Source: Thomasclavelia sp.
Lineage (GTDB): Bacteria; Bacillota_I; Bacilli_A; Erysipelotrichales; Coprobacillaceae
DNA: 23,532 bases
Assembly (NCBI GenBank): GCA_020025035.1
Contig: JAHHSU010000016.1
Span: 1-23,532 of the forward strand
Reading direction: 5' to 3'
Part shown: piece after piece, positions 1 through 8,014 of the stretch
How positions within the stretch are numbered: the first letter of the stretch is position 1
How the letters are laid out: each line of letters starts with the position of its first letter
Notes under the pieces: generated by a model
What the model was told of the DNA's origin: nothing
Database searches by the model: none
The model's input: only the letters and a program-made list of their open reading frames with translations
Translations under genes and position numbers: made by a program

Positions 1-620
1 ATCAAGCATTAGAAGAAGCAAAGAAAGTAGTAACTACACCAGATGTATCAGAAGATGAAGTACAACAAGCAATGTATAAATTAAATAATGCAATTAAAGG
101 GTTAAAAGCAGATACTACTGCATTAACACAAAAAGTAGAAGAAGCAAAAGCAAAAGTAGCAACTAATACATTAATTCCAAATTCAGTAACTGAAATTAAT
201 GCAGTAATTCAAGAAGCAACAGACTTAATGAATAGTGGAATTGCAACTCCTATGCAAGTACAAGCAATGATGCTTAAAATAGACAATGTATTAATGAACG
301 CTAAAGAAAAAGCAAATAAGACAGAATTAGAAGCATTAGTCAATAATCCAGTAAATACAAATGGAATGACAGCAGAAAGTATTCAAAGATATGAAGAAGT
401 ATTAAGTCAAGCTAGAGAAGTTTTAGCAAATCCAAATGCTTTACAATCAGATGTACAAAATATGATTAACCAAATTCAAGAAGTAACAAAAGCATTAGAA
501 AATGGACAAACAAGTCAAACACCAATTACTGGGGATACAATGACACTTACAGTTGCAGCGACAATGTTAGCATCAGCAATTGCAATGTTAGTATTAAAAA
601 GAAAAGAAGAATTAAAATAA
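1..620 (+). CDS. FIVAR-repeat surface protein, 3' end (partial)
   Basis: This is the C-terminal end of a larger protein. The frame is open from base 3, so the ATG at 72 is only an internal Met. About 205 residues are visible. They are Ala/Glu/Gln-rich helical repeats of the FIVAR type, with units such as ANPNALQSDVQNMINQIQ followed by a leucine-spaced helix. FIVAR repeats are known from very large Gram-positive surface and adhesin proteins. The end looks like a cell-wall sorting signal: TPITGD (522-539), a hydrophobic stretch rich in Ala/Met/Leu, then the positive tail KRKEELK. The motif differs from canonical LPXTG by Thr in place of Leu, so sortase anchoring is inferred. A strong terminator follows directly. 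The catalytic or binding domains, if any, lie upstream of the window. The repeat type is fairly secure; the ligand is unknown. Confidence 0.8.
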   Translation, partial: QALEEAKKVVTTPDVSEDEVQQAMYKLNNAIKGLKADTTALTQKVEEAKAKVATNTLIPNSVTEINAVIQEATDLMNSGIATPMQVQAMMLKIDNVLMNAKEKANKTELEALVNNPVNTNGMTAESIQRYEEVLSQAREVLANPNALQSDVQNMINQIQEVTKALENGQTSQTPITGDTMTLTVAATMLASAIAMLVLKRKEELK

Positions 621-633
621 GATTGATGAAATG

Positions 634-662
634 AAAAACCTATAGATTATCTATAGGTTTTT
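634..662 (+). terminator. Intrinsic terminator of the FIVAR surface gene
   Basis: There is a perfect 13-bp stem (AAAAACCTATAGA against its complement) with a TTA loop. The 3' arm ends in five T residues. It lies 14 bp after the stop codon. Confidence 0.85.
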
Positions 663-931
663 ATGAGTAAAAAAGGATATAATCTACATATTTTGAAATA
701 GTTAAATACAAAATATATGTATTCTTGTACTTTTAATGATATTTAATTTTAATTGGATGCACATATTAAAAAATGAGGTACTCTGTTATAATTTGCTTAG
801 GAAAAATCAGGAGATATTCATTCCACTTTCATTTTATAATTCACGTCTAAGATATAATTTAATATAAATTTTACTATTTTCTTGTAATTTTAAAATTTTT
901 GTGTAACATATTGTATAAGGAGGAATAATTT
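663..931 (+). other. Intergenic region before nagB
   Basis: This AT-rich gap has no coding frame that I can support. It holds a candidate extended -10 promoter at 784-792 and a second TATAAT (853-858) without a convincing -35. No riboswitch-like structure was recognised. The nagB leader would be about 130 nt if the first promoter is used. Confidence 0.5.
784..792 (+). promoter_or_regulatory. Candidate extended -10 promoter for nagB
   Basis: TGTTATAAT is a consensus TATAAT preceded by TGN. No good -35 stands 16-18 bp upstream (TATTAA at 764-769 is weak), so this would be an extended -10 promoter. The sequence background is AT-rich, so the call is tentative. Confidence 0.35.
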
Positions 932-1663
932 ATGCAAATTATTAAAGTAAAAAGCTATGAAGAAGCTTCATTTGAAGCATTTAAAATATTTAAAAATCAA
1001 GTAATTAATAAACCAAATTCAATCTTAGGTTTAGCAACTGGATCTACACCAGTTAGATTATATGAAATGCTTGTAGAAGACCATCAAAAATGTGGAACAA
1101 GCTATAAAGATATATGTACATTTAACCTAGATGAATATTATGGATTAGAACCTACACATCCTCAAAGTTATTATTATTTTATGAAAGAACATCTTTTTAA
1201 ACATATCGATATCAATCCTGATCATATCAATCTTCCTAGAGGAAACAATGATATTGATTTAGAATGTGATCGTTATAATCAATTATTAAATAAGAACCAA
1301 ATTGATTTACAACTTTTAGGTATTGGTTCTAATGGTCATATTGGATTTAATGAACCTGGAACACCATTTGATTCTGTTACTCATTACATTGAATTAGATG
1401 ATTCTACAAGAAAAGATAATGCTAGATTATTTTTTAACAATGTATTAGAGGATGTTCCAACTCATGCTATTACAATGGGTATCCAAAATATAATGAATGC
1501 AAAAAAAGTTGTTTTAATTGCATGTGGTGAAAACAAAGCAGACGCAATTAGTCGTTTAGTAGAAGAAAAACCAACTGTAAATTTACCTGCTTCTGCATTA
1601 AGTCAACATGATGATTTTATTTTGATTGTAGATGAATTAGCAGCAAGTAAATTAACAAAATAA
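932..1663 (+). CDS. nagB: Glucosamine-6-phosphate deaminase NagB
   Basis: NagB converts glucosamine-6-phosphate to fructose-6-phosphate and ammonia, feeding amino sugars into glycolysis in the cytoplasm. The 243 residues fit the short Bacillota form. Visible family motifs are the phosphate-binding ATGSTP (35-40), NLDEYYGL with the catalytic-type Asp67, and GIGSNGHIGFNEPG (130-143) with the ring-opening His136 and Glu141. The Asn at 134, where the E. coli enzyme has Asp, is common in Bacillota NagB. The start follows a strong AAGGAGGAA at 917-925. No nagA is adjacent. A hairpin terminator overlaps the stop codon, and a dipeptidase gene follows only 47 bp later. Assignment is firm. Confidence 0.95.
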   Translation: MQIIKVKSYEEASFEAFKIFKNQVINKPNSILGLATGSTPVRLYEMLVEDHQKCGTSYKDICTFNLDEYYGLEPTHPQSYYYFMKEHLFKHIDINPDHINLPRGNNDIDLECDRYNQLLNKNQIDLQLLGIGSNGHIGFNEPGTPFDSVTHYIELDDSTRKDNARLFFNNVLEDVPTHAITMGIQNIMNAKKVVLIACGENKADAISRLVEEKPTVNLPASALSQHDDFILIVDELAASKLTK

Positions 1664-1690
1664 AAAAGGGGTAATTCGTTACTCCTTTTT
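1663..1690 (+). terminator. UUCG-loop hairpin between nagB and the dipeptidase gene
   Basis: A 12-bp stem with one G.T pair closes on the stable tetraloop TTCG (1675-1678) and ends in a T5 run. The 5' arm begins in the nagB stop codon. The next start codon is only 20 bp beyond the hairpin, with no room for a promoter. Confidence 0.7.
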
Positions 1691-1710
1691 CTAGTCAAAG
1701 AGGTGAAAGT

Positions 1711-3081
1711 ATGTTAGATGTTAAAAAAGAAATTAATGATTATTTTGATTGTTTTGTAGAAGATTTAAGAAGTTTAATTCAACATCCTTCTGTTTTAGAT
1801 ACATCCACTGCTTCTACACACCAACCTTTTGGTAAGGCAAATAGAGATGTATTAGATGAAATGTTAAATATTGGAAAAAGAGATGGTTTTGTAGTTAAAG
1901 ATGTAGATGGGTATGCAGGACATATTGATATAGGTAGTGGAGAAGAAATTATTGGGGTACTAGGACATCTTGATGTTGTTCCTGTCAATGAAAAAGGATG
2001 GGATTTTGATCCTTTTGTTTTAACTCAAAAAGGAAATAAACTATATGGAAGAGGAACTAGTGACGATAAAGGTCCATTATTATATGCTTATTATGCTGCA
2101 AAAATATTACACGAAAAGCAATTAATTCAAAATAAGAAGATACGAATTATTTTTGGATGTAATGAAGAATCAGGTGCAAAATGTATGGAATATTATTTTT
2201 TAAAAGAACCGTATCCTAAGTTAGGATTTACTCCTGATGCCAATTTTCCTGTAGTTTATGGAGAAAAAAAGCTTGTAAACGTTACAATTACAGGCAACAT
2301 TCCTTGTGAAGAACTAATAATGTTTGAATCAGGTACTGTTTCTAATATTGTTCCTGAAAAAGCAACTGCTATTTTAAGTAAATCAATAGATCATTATGAA
2401 GAAAAATTTAAACAGTTTTTACGTATTCATAGTTTAGAAGGAAATATTATTAAAGAGGGTACAAATACTAAAATAGAATTGTTTGGTAAATCAAGTCATG
2501 CTTCATTGCCACATTTAGGTCAAAATGCAGCTGTATTATTAGGGTGTTTTTTAAATGATGTATTAACTCATCCTATTGTACAGTTTATGAGTGAATATTT
2601 TGACGAAGATTATTATGCCAAAAAATTAGGATTTGGATTTATAGGTCAAATGGGTCCTCTTACATGTAATGTTGGGATTATTCATTATTGTAAAGGTGTA
2701 TTAGAAATGAAATTAGATTTAAGATGTCCTCATGAAATAGAGGATTCATATATGATTTCATGTTTTGATAAGGCGTGTCAAAAATATCATTTAAAATATC
2801 AAATAGATATAGGTGAATATTTATTTGTTGATCCTCATTCTACACTTGTTGAGTGCTTACACGATGCATATACATCATGCACGAAAGAAGTCAATAGCGT
2901 TCCTCAAGCAATTGGAGGAGGAACTTATGCAAAAACAATGCCAAATTGTGTTGCATTTGGACCAGAGTTTCCTGGAACAGATAATCAAATTCACCAAAAC
3001 AATGAATTTTTAGATATAGAGGAAGCAAAAAAAGCAATAGAAATATATGTTAATGCATTATATAATTTAATGACTAGATAA
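1711..3081 (+). CDS. PepV-like M20 family dipeptidase
   Basis: This is a metallopeptidase of the M20/PepV (Sapep) group, cytoplasmic enzymes that cut dipeptides with two active-site zinc or manganese ions. Length (456 aa) fits the family. Visible metal ligands and motifs are GHLDVVPV (His86, catalytic Asp88), RGTSDDKGP (bridging Asp119), CNEESG (catalytic Glu152, ligand Glu153), PDANFP (Asp176), and a late GGGTYAKTMPN with FGPEFPG. The lid domain (about 190-380) includes SSHASLP, typical of the dimerisation/substrate-binding insertion. The start follows AGAGGTGAAAG (1698-1708). It probably depends on read-through from nagB or on a promoter inside nagB. Substrate range cannot be read from sequence. 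Confidence 0.88.
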   Translation: MLDVKKEINDYFDCFVEDLRSLIQHPSVLDTSTASTHQPFGKANRDVLDEMLNIGKRDGFVVKDVDGYAGHIDIGSGEEIIGVLGHLDVVPVNEKGWDFDPFVLTQKGNKLYGRGTSDDKGPLLYAYYAAKILHEKQLIQNKKIRIIFGCNEESGAKCMEYYFLKEPYPKLGFTPDANFPVVYGEKKLVNVTITGNIPCEELIMFESGTVSNIVPEKATAILSKSIDHYEEKFKQFLRIHSLEGNIIKEGTNTKIELFGKSSHASLPHLGQNAAVLLGCFLNDVLTHPIVQFMSEYFDEDYYAKKLGFGFIGQMGPLTCNVGIIHYCKGVLEMKLDLRCPHEIEDSYMISCFDKACQKYHLKYQIDIGEYLFVDPHSTLVECLHDAYTSCTKEVNSVPQAIGGGTYAKTMPNCVAFGPEFPGTDNQIHQNNEFLDIEEAKKAIEIYVNALYNLMTR

Positions 3082-3094
3082 CTAGACCATATAA

Positions 3095-3123
3095 AAAGCA
3101 ACATCTTTAAATAATGTTGCTTT
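3095..3123. terminator. Bidirectional terminator shared by the dipeptidase gene and tRNA-Leu
   Basis: A 10-bp perfect stem (AAAGCAACAT and its complement) closes a 9-nt loop. On the plus strand the 3' arm ends in TTT with a further T-rich stretch nearby. On the minus strand it is followed by TTTTTAT. It lies 14 bp after the dipeptidase stop and 12 bp beyond the 3' end of the converging tRNA gene. Confidence 0.75.
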
Positions 3124-3135
3124 GATGTTTTTTAT

Positions 3136-3223
3136 TGGTGCAACTGACAGGACTTGAACCTGCACGAACAATATGTTCATAAGTCCCTCAAACTTACGTG
3201 TATACCAATTCCACCACAGTTGC
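3136..3223 (-). tRNA. tRNA-Leu (anticodon GAG)
   Basis: Read on the minus strand, the 88-nt gene has the acceptor stem GCAACTG paired with CAGTTGC and the discriminator A, followed by an encoded CCA. The D-arm (GTGG...ACAC) is of leucine type. The anticodon arm TAAGT/ACTTA closes the 7-nt loop TTGAGGG, giving anticodon GAG. A long class II variable arm (GAAC/GTTC) and the T-arm around TTCAAGT follow. GAG reads the CUC/CUU leucine codons. All arms pair well, so the gene looks functional. Confidence 0.95.
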
Positions 3224-3233
3224 ATGCACATCT

Positions 3234-3239
3234 ATTATA
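3234..3239 (-). promoter_or_regulatory. Candidate -10 box of tRNA-Leu
   Basis: A consensus TATAAT on the minus strand lies 10 nt upstream of the first tRNA base, leaving only a very short leader. The best -35 candidate, TTGTAT, is 19 bp upstream, so the pair is not ideal. Confidence 0.35.
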
Positions 3240-3401
3240 TAACATATATTTATTGATTATACAAATTATAATCATTTCAATTAATATATTGTTATATGAT
3301 AGAAAATTATTTATAAGTAACGTAATTTAAGAATAAATAAAAATAATAGTATTATGACTAAACATTCAACAAAATAATGATGGAATTAAAGGAGTATTAA
3401 A

Positions 3402-5555
3402 ATGGATGATAATTTAATAAAAAAAATAGCTTTTAATTTAGATATACAACATCAACAAATACTTGCAGTATTATCTCTTTTAGAACAAGGAAATACTGTT
3501 CCTTTTATTGCTAGATACAGAAAAGAACAAACAGGGGCACTTAACGAAGATCAAATAAGAGAAATTAATAACGCATATGAATATGGTCTTCATTTAAATA
3601 AACGAAAAGAAGATGTAATAAGATTAATTGAAGAAAAAGGATTGTTAAGTGAAGAATTAAAGGAAACATTATTAAACTGTACTAAAATTAGCGAAATTGA
3701 GGATATCTATCGACCATATAAAGAAAAGAAAAAAACAAAAGCTAGTATTGCAAAAGACAAAGGGCTTGAACCATTTAGTAAATGGATTTTATCTTTACCA
3801 CGTCAAAAAGACATTGAAGAAGTTGCAAAACAATATTTAAACGAAAAAGTAGTAAGTATTGAAGATGCAGTGCAGGGGGCAAAAGATATTATTGCTGAAC
3901 AAATGTCTGAAACGCTAAAATATCGAAAATATGTCAAAGATATGTTATATAAAACAGGATTAATTGTGACTAAGGAAAAGAAAACACATTCTGATAATAT
4001 GAAAGTGTACGAAAATTATTATCAGTATAGCGAAAAAATAAAAAATATAGTTCCACATCGTATTTTAGCTATTAATCGTGCAGAAAAAGAAAAAGTAATC
4101 AGTGTAACATTTGATTATGATAAACAACGTTTTCTAGATTATATTATATATGGGTATATAGGAAAAAAAGAAACATGCGTAAAAACAGTGATTGAAGAAA
4201 GTATTGAAGATGGCTTTAAACGATTATTATATCCATCAATTGAAAGAGAAATACGTAACGAGTTGATGGAAAAAGCACAAGAACAAGCTTTAAATGTATT
4301 TTCAGTTAATTTAGAAAAATTATTAATGGTTTCTCCGTTAAAGGATAAAATTATTTTAGGAATAGATCCAGCATTTCGTACTGGTTGTAAATTAGCAGTC
4401 ATAGATCAAACAGGAAAAGTATTAACGATTGATAAGATATTTCCAACTTTACCAAAGGATGATTATTCTAAAGATATTCAAAAGGTACTCCAATTAGTAA
4501 AAGAATATCATGTAGATATTATCGCAATAGGAAATGGTACAGCTAGTCGAGAAACTGAAATGTTTATATCAAAAGTGATTCATGACTATCATCTAAATTT
4601 ATCCTATGTTATTGTTTCAGAAGCAGGAGCATCTGTGTATAGTGCAAGTAAAATCGCAAAAGAGGAGTTCCCGTCATATCAAGTAGAAGAAAGATCAGCT
4701 GTTTCTATTGCTAGAAGATTACAAGACCCACTTGCAGAATTAGTTAAAATAGAACCAAAGGCGATTAGTGTAGGGCAGTATCAACATGATATGAATCAAA
4801 AAAAATTAACCGAGCAATTAGACTTTGTGGTTTCTAAAGCTGTAAACCAAGTAGGAGTAAATATTAATACTGCATCATATTCTTTATTGCAATATGTTTC
4901 TGGTTGTAGTAGTACGATTGCTAAAAATATTGTTTCATATCGTGAAGAAAATGGTAAATTTTTAAACAGGAAAGATATTCAAAAAGTATCAAAATTAGGA
5001 CCAAAATCATATACACAAGCAGTAGGATTTTTACGTATTTTAGATGGAGACAATCCATTGGATAAAACGGCTATTCATCCTGAAAGTTATCCACTAGCGT
5101 TAGCTATTTTAAAAGAAATCAATTTAGAGGTTGAGGATATAGGAACAAAAAAGATACGTGAAAAAATTGATGAATTAGATATAGCACAACTAGAAACTAA
5201 ATTTTTAGTAGATTCATATACTTTAAATGATGTAATAGACTGTTTAAAAAGTCCATTAAGAACTCCACGAGATGATTATCCAACTGCTATTTTAAGGAAA
5301 GACATTTTAAAAATTGAGGACTTAAAAGTAGGAACAAAGCTACAAGGAACTATTAGGAATGTTGTTGATTTTGGAGCATTTGTTGATATTGGATTAAAAA
5401 ATGATGGGTTAGTTCATATATCTAAATTATCTTTGCATCATGTAAAACATCCTTTAGATATAGTAAATGTAGGAGATATTGTAAGTGTTTATGTTGAAAA
5501 AGTGGATTTAGATAAGCAAAAAGTTTCATTATCCATGATTGAAAATAACGAATAA
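3402..5555 (+). CDS. tex: Tex-family RNA-binding transcription accessory protein
   Basis: Tex is a conserved cytoplasmic nucleic-acid-binding protein linked to transcription and RNA handling. The 717 residues show the usual order. A helical Tex N-domain (about 1-190) includes VPFIARYRKEQTGAL. A YqgF/RNase H-like domain follows (about 315-450; LGIDPAFRTGCKLAVID and IAIGNGTASRETE). Then come helix-hairpin-helix segments (about 485-560; SYSLLQYVSGCSSTIAKNIV and YREENGKF...KLGPKSY) and a C-terminal S1 domain (about 640-712; GTIRNVVDFGAFVDIGLKND). The start has a clear AAAGGAG at 3390-3396. It stands alone between the tRNA and rsuA, with no clear terminator after it. Assignment is firm. Confidence 0.95.
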   Translation: MDDNLIKKIAFNLDIQHQQILAVLSLLEQGNTVPFIARYRKEQTGALNEDQIREINNAYEYGLHLNKRKEDVIRLIEEKGLLSEELKETLLNCTKISEIEDIYRPYKEKKKTKASIAKDKGLEPFSKWILSLPRQKDIEEVAKQYLNEKVVSIEDAVQGAKDIIAEQMSETLKYRKYVKDMLYKTGLIVTKEKKTHSDNMKVYENYYQYSEKIKNIVPHRILAINRAEKEKVISVTFDYDKQRFLDYIIYGYIGKKETCVKTVIEESIEDGFKRLLYPSIEREIRNELMEKAQEQALNVFSVNLEKLLMVSPLKDKIILGIDPAFRTGCKLAVIDQTGKVLTIDKIFPTLPKDDYSKDIQKVLQLVKEYHVDIIAIGNGTASRETEMFISKVIHDYHLNLSYVIVSEAGASVYSASKIAKEEFPSYQVEERSAVSIARRLQDPLAELVKIEPKAISVGQYQHDMNQKKLTEQLDFVVSKAVNQVGVNINTASYSLLQYVSGCSSTIAKNIVSYREENGKFLNRKDIQKVSKLGPKSYTQAVGFLRILDGDNPLDKTAIHPESYPLALAILKEINLEVEDIGTKKIREKIDELDIAQLETKFLVDSYTLNDVIDCLKSPLRTPRDDYPTAILRKDILKIEDLKVGTKLQGTIRNVVDFGAFVDIGLKNDGLVHISKLSLHHVKHPLDIVNVGDIVSVYVEKVDLDKQKVSLSMIENNE

Positions 5556-5641
5556 TAATCTAATAATTTGTTTTTTAGTAGAAATGTGTATTAGATTTAT
5601 ATATTTAAATAAAGAAAATTGTATTATTTGGAGGAAGTATT

Positions 5642-6349
5642 ATGCGACTTGATAAAATGCTAGCTCATAGTGGATTTGGTAGTAGGAAACAAGTTAAAGA
5701 AGTTATAAAAAAAGGAAATGTAAGTGTAAATGGTAAAATAATTACATCAGATAAATTTCAGGTGAATGAAACAAATGATGAAGTATATGTAAATGAGCAA
5801 AAATTAGTGTATCAAAAATATGTATATTTGATGTTAAACAAACCTTCTGGATATATTAGTGCTACATTTGATAATGTTCATCAAACAGTTCTTGATATTT
5901 TATCAGGCTACGAACATTTTGAATTATTTCCAGTTGGCAGATTAGATATTGATACTGAAGGGTTGCTATTGTTAACTAATGATGGAAATTTAGCACATCA
6001 CATTTTATCTCCTAAAAAACATATTTCAAAAATTTATTATGCTGTTATTGAAGGGGTTGTTGACCATAATGATCAAGAGGCTTTTAAATCTGGAATAAAT
6101 CTAGGAGATTTTACAACACTTTCTTCTAATTTGAAAATTTTAAATGTACAAAACTCTCAAACTGAAGTAGAAATAGAAATATTTGAAGGGAAATTTCATC
6201 AAATTAAAAGAATGTTTGAAGCAAGAAATAAAAAAGTAGTGTATTTAAAAAGATTAAAAATGAAAAATTTAGTTTTAGATCCTAATTTAAAAATAGGAGA
6301 ATATAGAGAACTTACAGATTTAGAGTTAAATGAACTTAAAAAAATATAA
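5642..6349 (+). CDS. RsuA/RluB-type ribosomal pseudouridine synthase
   Basis: The enzyme isomerises a specific uridine in rRNA to pseudouridine. The 235-aa protein starts with an S4 RNA-binding domain (1-60; RLDKMLAHSGFGSRKQV, KKGNVSVNGK) followed by the catalytic domain. The catalytic motif is PVGRLDIDTEGLLLLTND with Asp102, and EGKFHQIKRMF is the later family motif. Short linkers and length favour RsuA (16S rRNA) over RluB, which normally has an extended basic tail, but the exact target is inferred. A GGAGG at 5630-5634 supports the ATG. trmB follows 66 bp later behind its own promoter. Confidence 0.85.
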   Translation: MRLDKMLAHSGFGSRKQVKEVIKKGNVSVNGKIITSDKFQVNETNDEVYVNEQKLVYQKYVYLMLNKPSGYISATFDNVHQTVLDILSGYEHFELFPVGRLDIDTEGLLLLTNDGNLAHHILSPKKHISKIYYAVIEGVVDHNDQEAFKSGINLGDFTTLSSNLKILNVQNSQTEVEIEIFEGKFHQIKRMFEARNKKVVYLKRLKMKNLVLDPNLKIGEYRELTDLELNELKKI

Positions 6350-6354
6350 AAAAT

Positions 6355-6384
6355 TTAACATGTATTTCATTTCTATGGTATACT
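6355..6384 (+). promoter_or_regulatory. Sigma-A promoter for the trmB operon
   Basis: The -35 TTAACA (6355-6360) and -10 TATACT (6379-6384) are 18 bp apart, with an extended TG at 6376-6377. It sits just after the rsuA-type gene and 32 bp before trmB, placing the following genes under a separate promoter. Confidence 0.5.
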
Positions 6385-6415
6385 GTTAATATAGTTTTTT
6401 GTAAAGGGGAATTAT

Positions 6416-7060
6416 ATGCGTTTAAGAAGAAATAAAAATGCTCATAGTATTATAGAAAGCCATAGAGACATAGTATTGCCTTTAGATACAAAATTAGATT
6501 TTTTGAATATTTTTGGTAATTGTAATCCAGTTCATGTTGAAATAGGAATGGGAAAAGGAGATTTTATTATCCAAAATGCAATTTGTCATCCTCAAATTAA
6601 TTATATTGGAATTGAAAAATATGATAGTGTATTAGTAGCAGCATTAAAAAAATTAGAAATGCATGATAAAATTCCTAATTTAAGACTTTTATGTTTAGAT
6701 GCATCACTGTTGTTAGACTATTTTGATATAAATTGTGTAGATTGTATTTATTTAAATTTTAGTGATCCATGGCCTAAGTCAAGGCATTATAAAAGAAGAT
6801 TAACTTATTCAAGTTATCTTACTATCTATGAAAAACTTTTAAAGGAAGATGGACATATAGAATTTAAGACTGATAATCGTTCATTATTTGAATATTCACT
6901 TATTTCAATGAATCATTATGGTATGACTTTTGAAGACATATGTTTGGATTTACATCATTCTGATGGATATGAAGAAAATATCATGACTGAATATGAACGA
7001 AAATTTAGTCCTTATGGACCGATTTATCGAATAGTAACTCAATTTAAAAAAGGAGAATAA
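6416..7060 (+). CDS. trmB: tRNA (guanine-N7-)-methyltransferase TrmB
   Basis: TrmB uses S-adenosylmethionine to make m7G46 in the variable loop of tRNAs. The 214-aa protein carries the SAM-binding motif VEIGMGKGDFI (41-51), the conserved IGIEKY, and the signature YLNFSDPWPKSRHYKRRL (112-129), which is diagnostic for this family. EFKTDNRSLFEYS further downstream also fits. The start has AAAGGGGAA (6404-6412) just upstream. The thioredoxin-like gene begins 4 bp after the stop, so the two are co-transcribed. Assignment is firm. Confidence 0.95.
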   Translation: MRLRRNKNAHSIIESHRDIVLPLDTKLDFLNIFGNCNPVHVEIGMGKGDFIIQNAICHPQINYIGIEKYDSVLVAALKKLEMHDKIPNLRLLCLDASLLLDYFDINCVDCIYLNFSDPWPKSRHYKRRLTYSSYLTIYEKLLKEDGHIEFKTDNRSLFEYSLISMNHYGMTFEDICLDLHHSDGYEENIMTEYERKFSPYGPIYRIVTQFKKGE

Positions 7061-7064
7061 ATCA

Positions 7065-7385
7065 ATGGACAAATTAATTGAAATTACAAGCTTAGAACAA
7101 TTTGAAAAAGCATGCTTAGAAAAAAGCATATTTATGTTTACTGCAAACTGGTGTCCAGATTGTGTATTTGTAAAGCCATTTATTGGTGAAATTGTAGAAA
7201 ATAATCCCGAATTCACTTTTTATCAAGTAAATCGAGATAATTTTATTGATTTATGTAAAGATAAAGAAATTATGGGAATTCCTTCATTTATTGCTTATGA
7301 TGGTGGTAATGAAATTGGCCGTTTTGTAAGTAAATTTAGAAAATCTAAAGAAGAAATTCAAGAATTTATTAATTCATTAAAGTAG
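7065..7385 (+). CDS. Thioredoxin-family protein (YtpP-like)
   Basis: This is a 106-aa single-domain thioredoxin fold protein. The active site is WCPDC (29-33), with Cys30 and Cys33 and an Asp in the variable pair instead of the GP of classical thioredoxin. The cis-proline loop is MGIPSF (Pro73). Such a protein probably acts as a cytoplasmic disulfide reductase or bacillithiol-type redox partner; the substrate cannot be told. In Bacillus, the thioredoxin-like ytpP lies next to ytpQ and ytpR. Here the ytpR homologue also follows directly, after 8 bp, which supports a YtpP-like identity. AAAGGAGA overlaps the end of trmB. Confidence 0.85.
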   Translation: MDKLIEITSLEQFEKACLEKSIFMFTANWCPDCVFVKPFIGEIVENNPEFTFYQVNRDNFIDLCKDKEIMGIPSFIAYDGGNEIGRFVSKFRKSKEEIQEFINSLK

Positions 7386-7393
7386 GTGAAAAA

Positions 7394-8014
7394 ATGATTT
7401 TACATGCATTTTACAATTTAGAAAATGTTGGAGATGTTTTGCTAGGAAGAATTACGAATGCAAAAACATCTTCATATTTAAGACAAGATGACGTATGTTT
7501 TTTATATGATGAAAATAAAAATCTAATTGGTTTAAATATTTTTAACGCTAGTAAATATTTTTCAAATCTAACTAGTGGTCAAGTTTGTTTAAATCAAACA
7601 GATATTGATCAAATTAATCATTTATGTAAAGGAAAAGTAATTTTTGATGTAGATTCTACTGACCATATTATAGTAGGGCAAGTTGTAGAAATAGAAGATC
7701 ATCCTGATTCTGATCATTTACATGTTTGTAAGGTGAATTTAGGAGATAAAATAGAACAAATCGTATGTGGAGCAGCAAACGTTGAATTGAATCAAAAAGT
7801 CGTTGTAGCTACAGTTGGTACAATGATGCCAAATGGGTTATTAATAGTTCCTTCAAAGCTAAGAAAAGTAGATTCTAATGGTATGTTATGTTCTGCAAAG
7901 GAATTAAATTTAGTAAATGAAGCTACTCAAAAAGGAATTATGGTATTAGACAATCGTTATGAACTTGGTCAGGCTTTTTTCAAACAATATGAAAAATATA
8001 AAGGAGGTAATTAA
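7394..8014 (+). CDS. ytpR: YtpR-like tRNA-binding-domain protein
   Basis: The 206-aa protein has an N-terminal DUF4479-like segment (about 1-85) and a C-terminal tRNA-binding (EMAP II/Trbp111-type OB) domain (about 90-200). The second is shown by VGQVVEIEDHPDSDHLHVCKVNLG, IVCGAANV, KVVVATVGTMMPNG and SNGMLCSAKEL. The same OB fold occurs at the N-terminus of the phenylalanyl-tRNA synthetase beta chain, but this is the free-standing YtpR form. The role in the cell is not well defined. The thioredoxin-like gene precedes it, and the next gene starts immediately after the stop codon, so translation is probably coupled. AGGTGAA lies before the ATG. Confidence 0.88.
   Translation: MILHAFYNLENVGDVLLGRITNAKTSSYLRQDDVCFLYDENKNLIGLNIFNASKYFSNLTSGQVCLNQTDIDQINHLCKGKVIFDVDSTDHIIVGQVVEIEDHPDSDHLHVCKVNLGDKIEQIVCGAANVELNQKVVVATVGTMMPNGLLIVPSKLRKVDSNGMLCSAKELNLVNEATQKGIMVLDNRYELGQAFFKQYEKYKGGN

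Noticed and set aside
2813..3013. 66-codon frame inside the dipeptidase gene
   Set aside because: It lies fully inside a well-supported gene in another frame and shows no protein-like pattern.
4139..4402. Minus-strand frame opposite tex
   Set aside because: It is antisense to the YqgF-containing part of tex, with no start signals.
5557..5597. 9-bp inverted repeat (AATCTAATA/TATTAGATT) after tex considered as a terminator
   Set aside because: The loop is 23 nt and no T-run follows, so termination is not supported.
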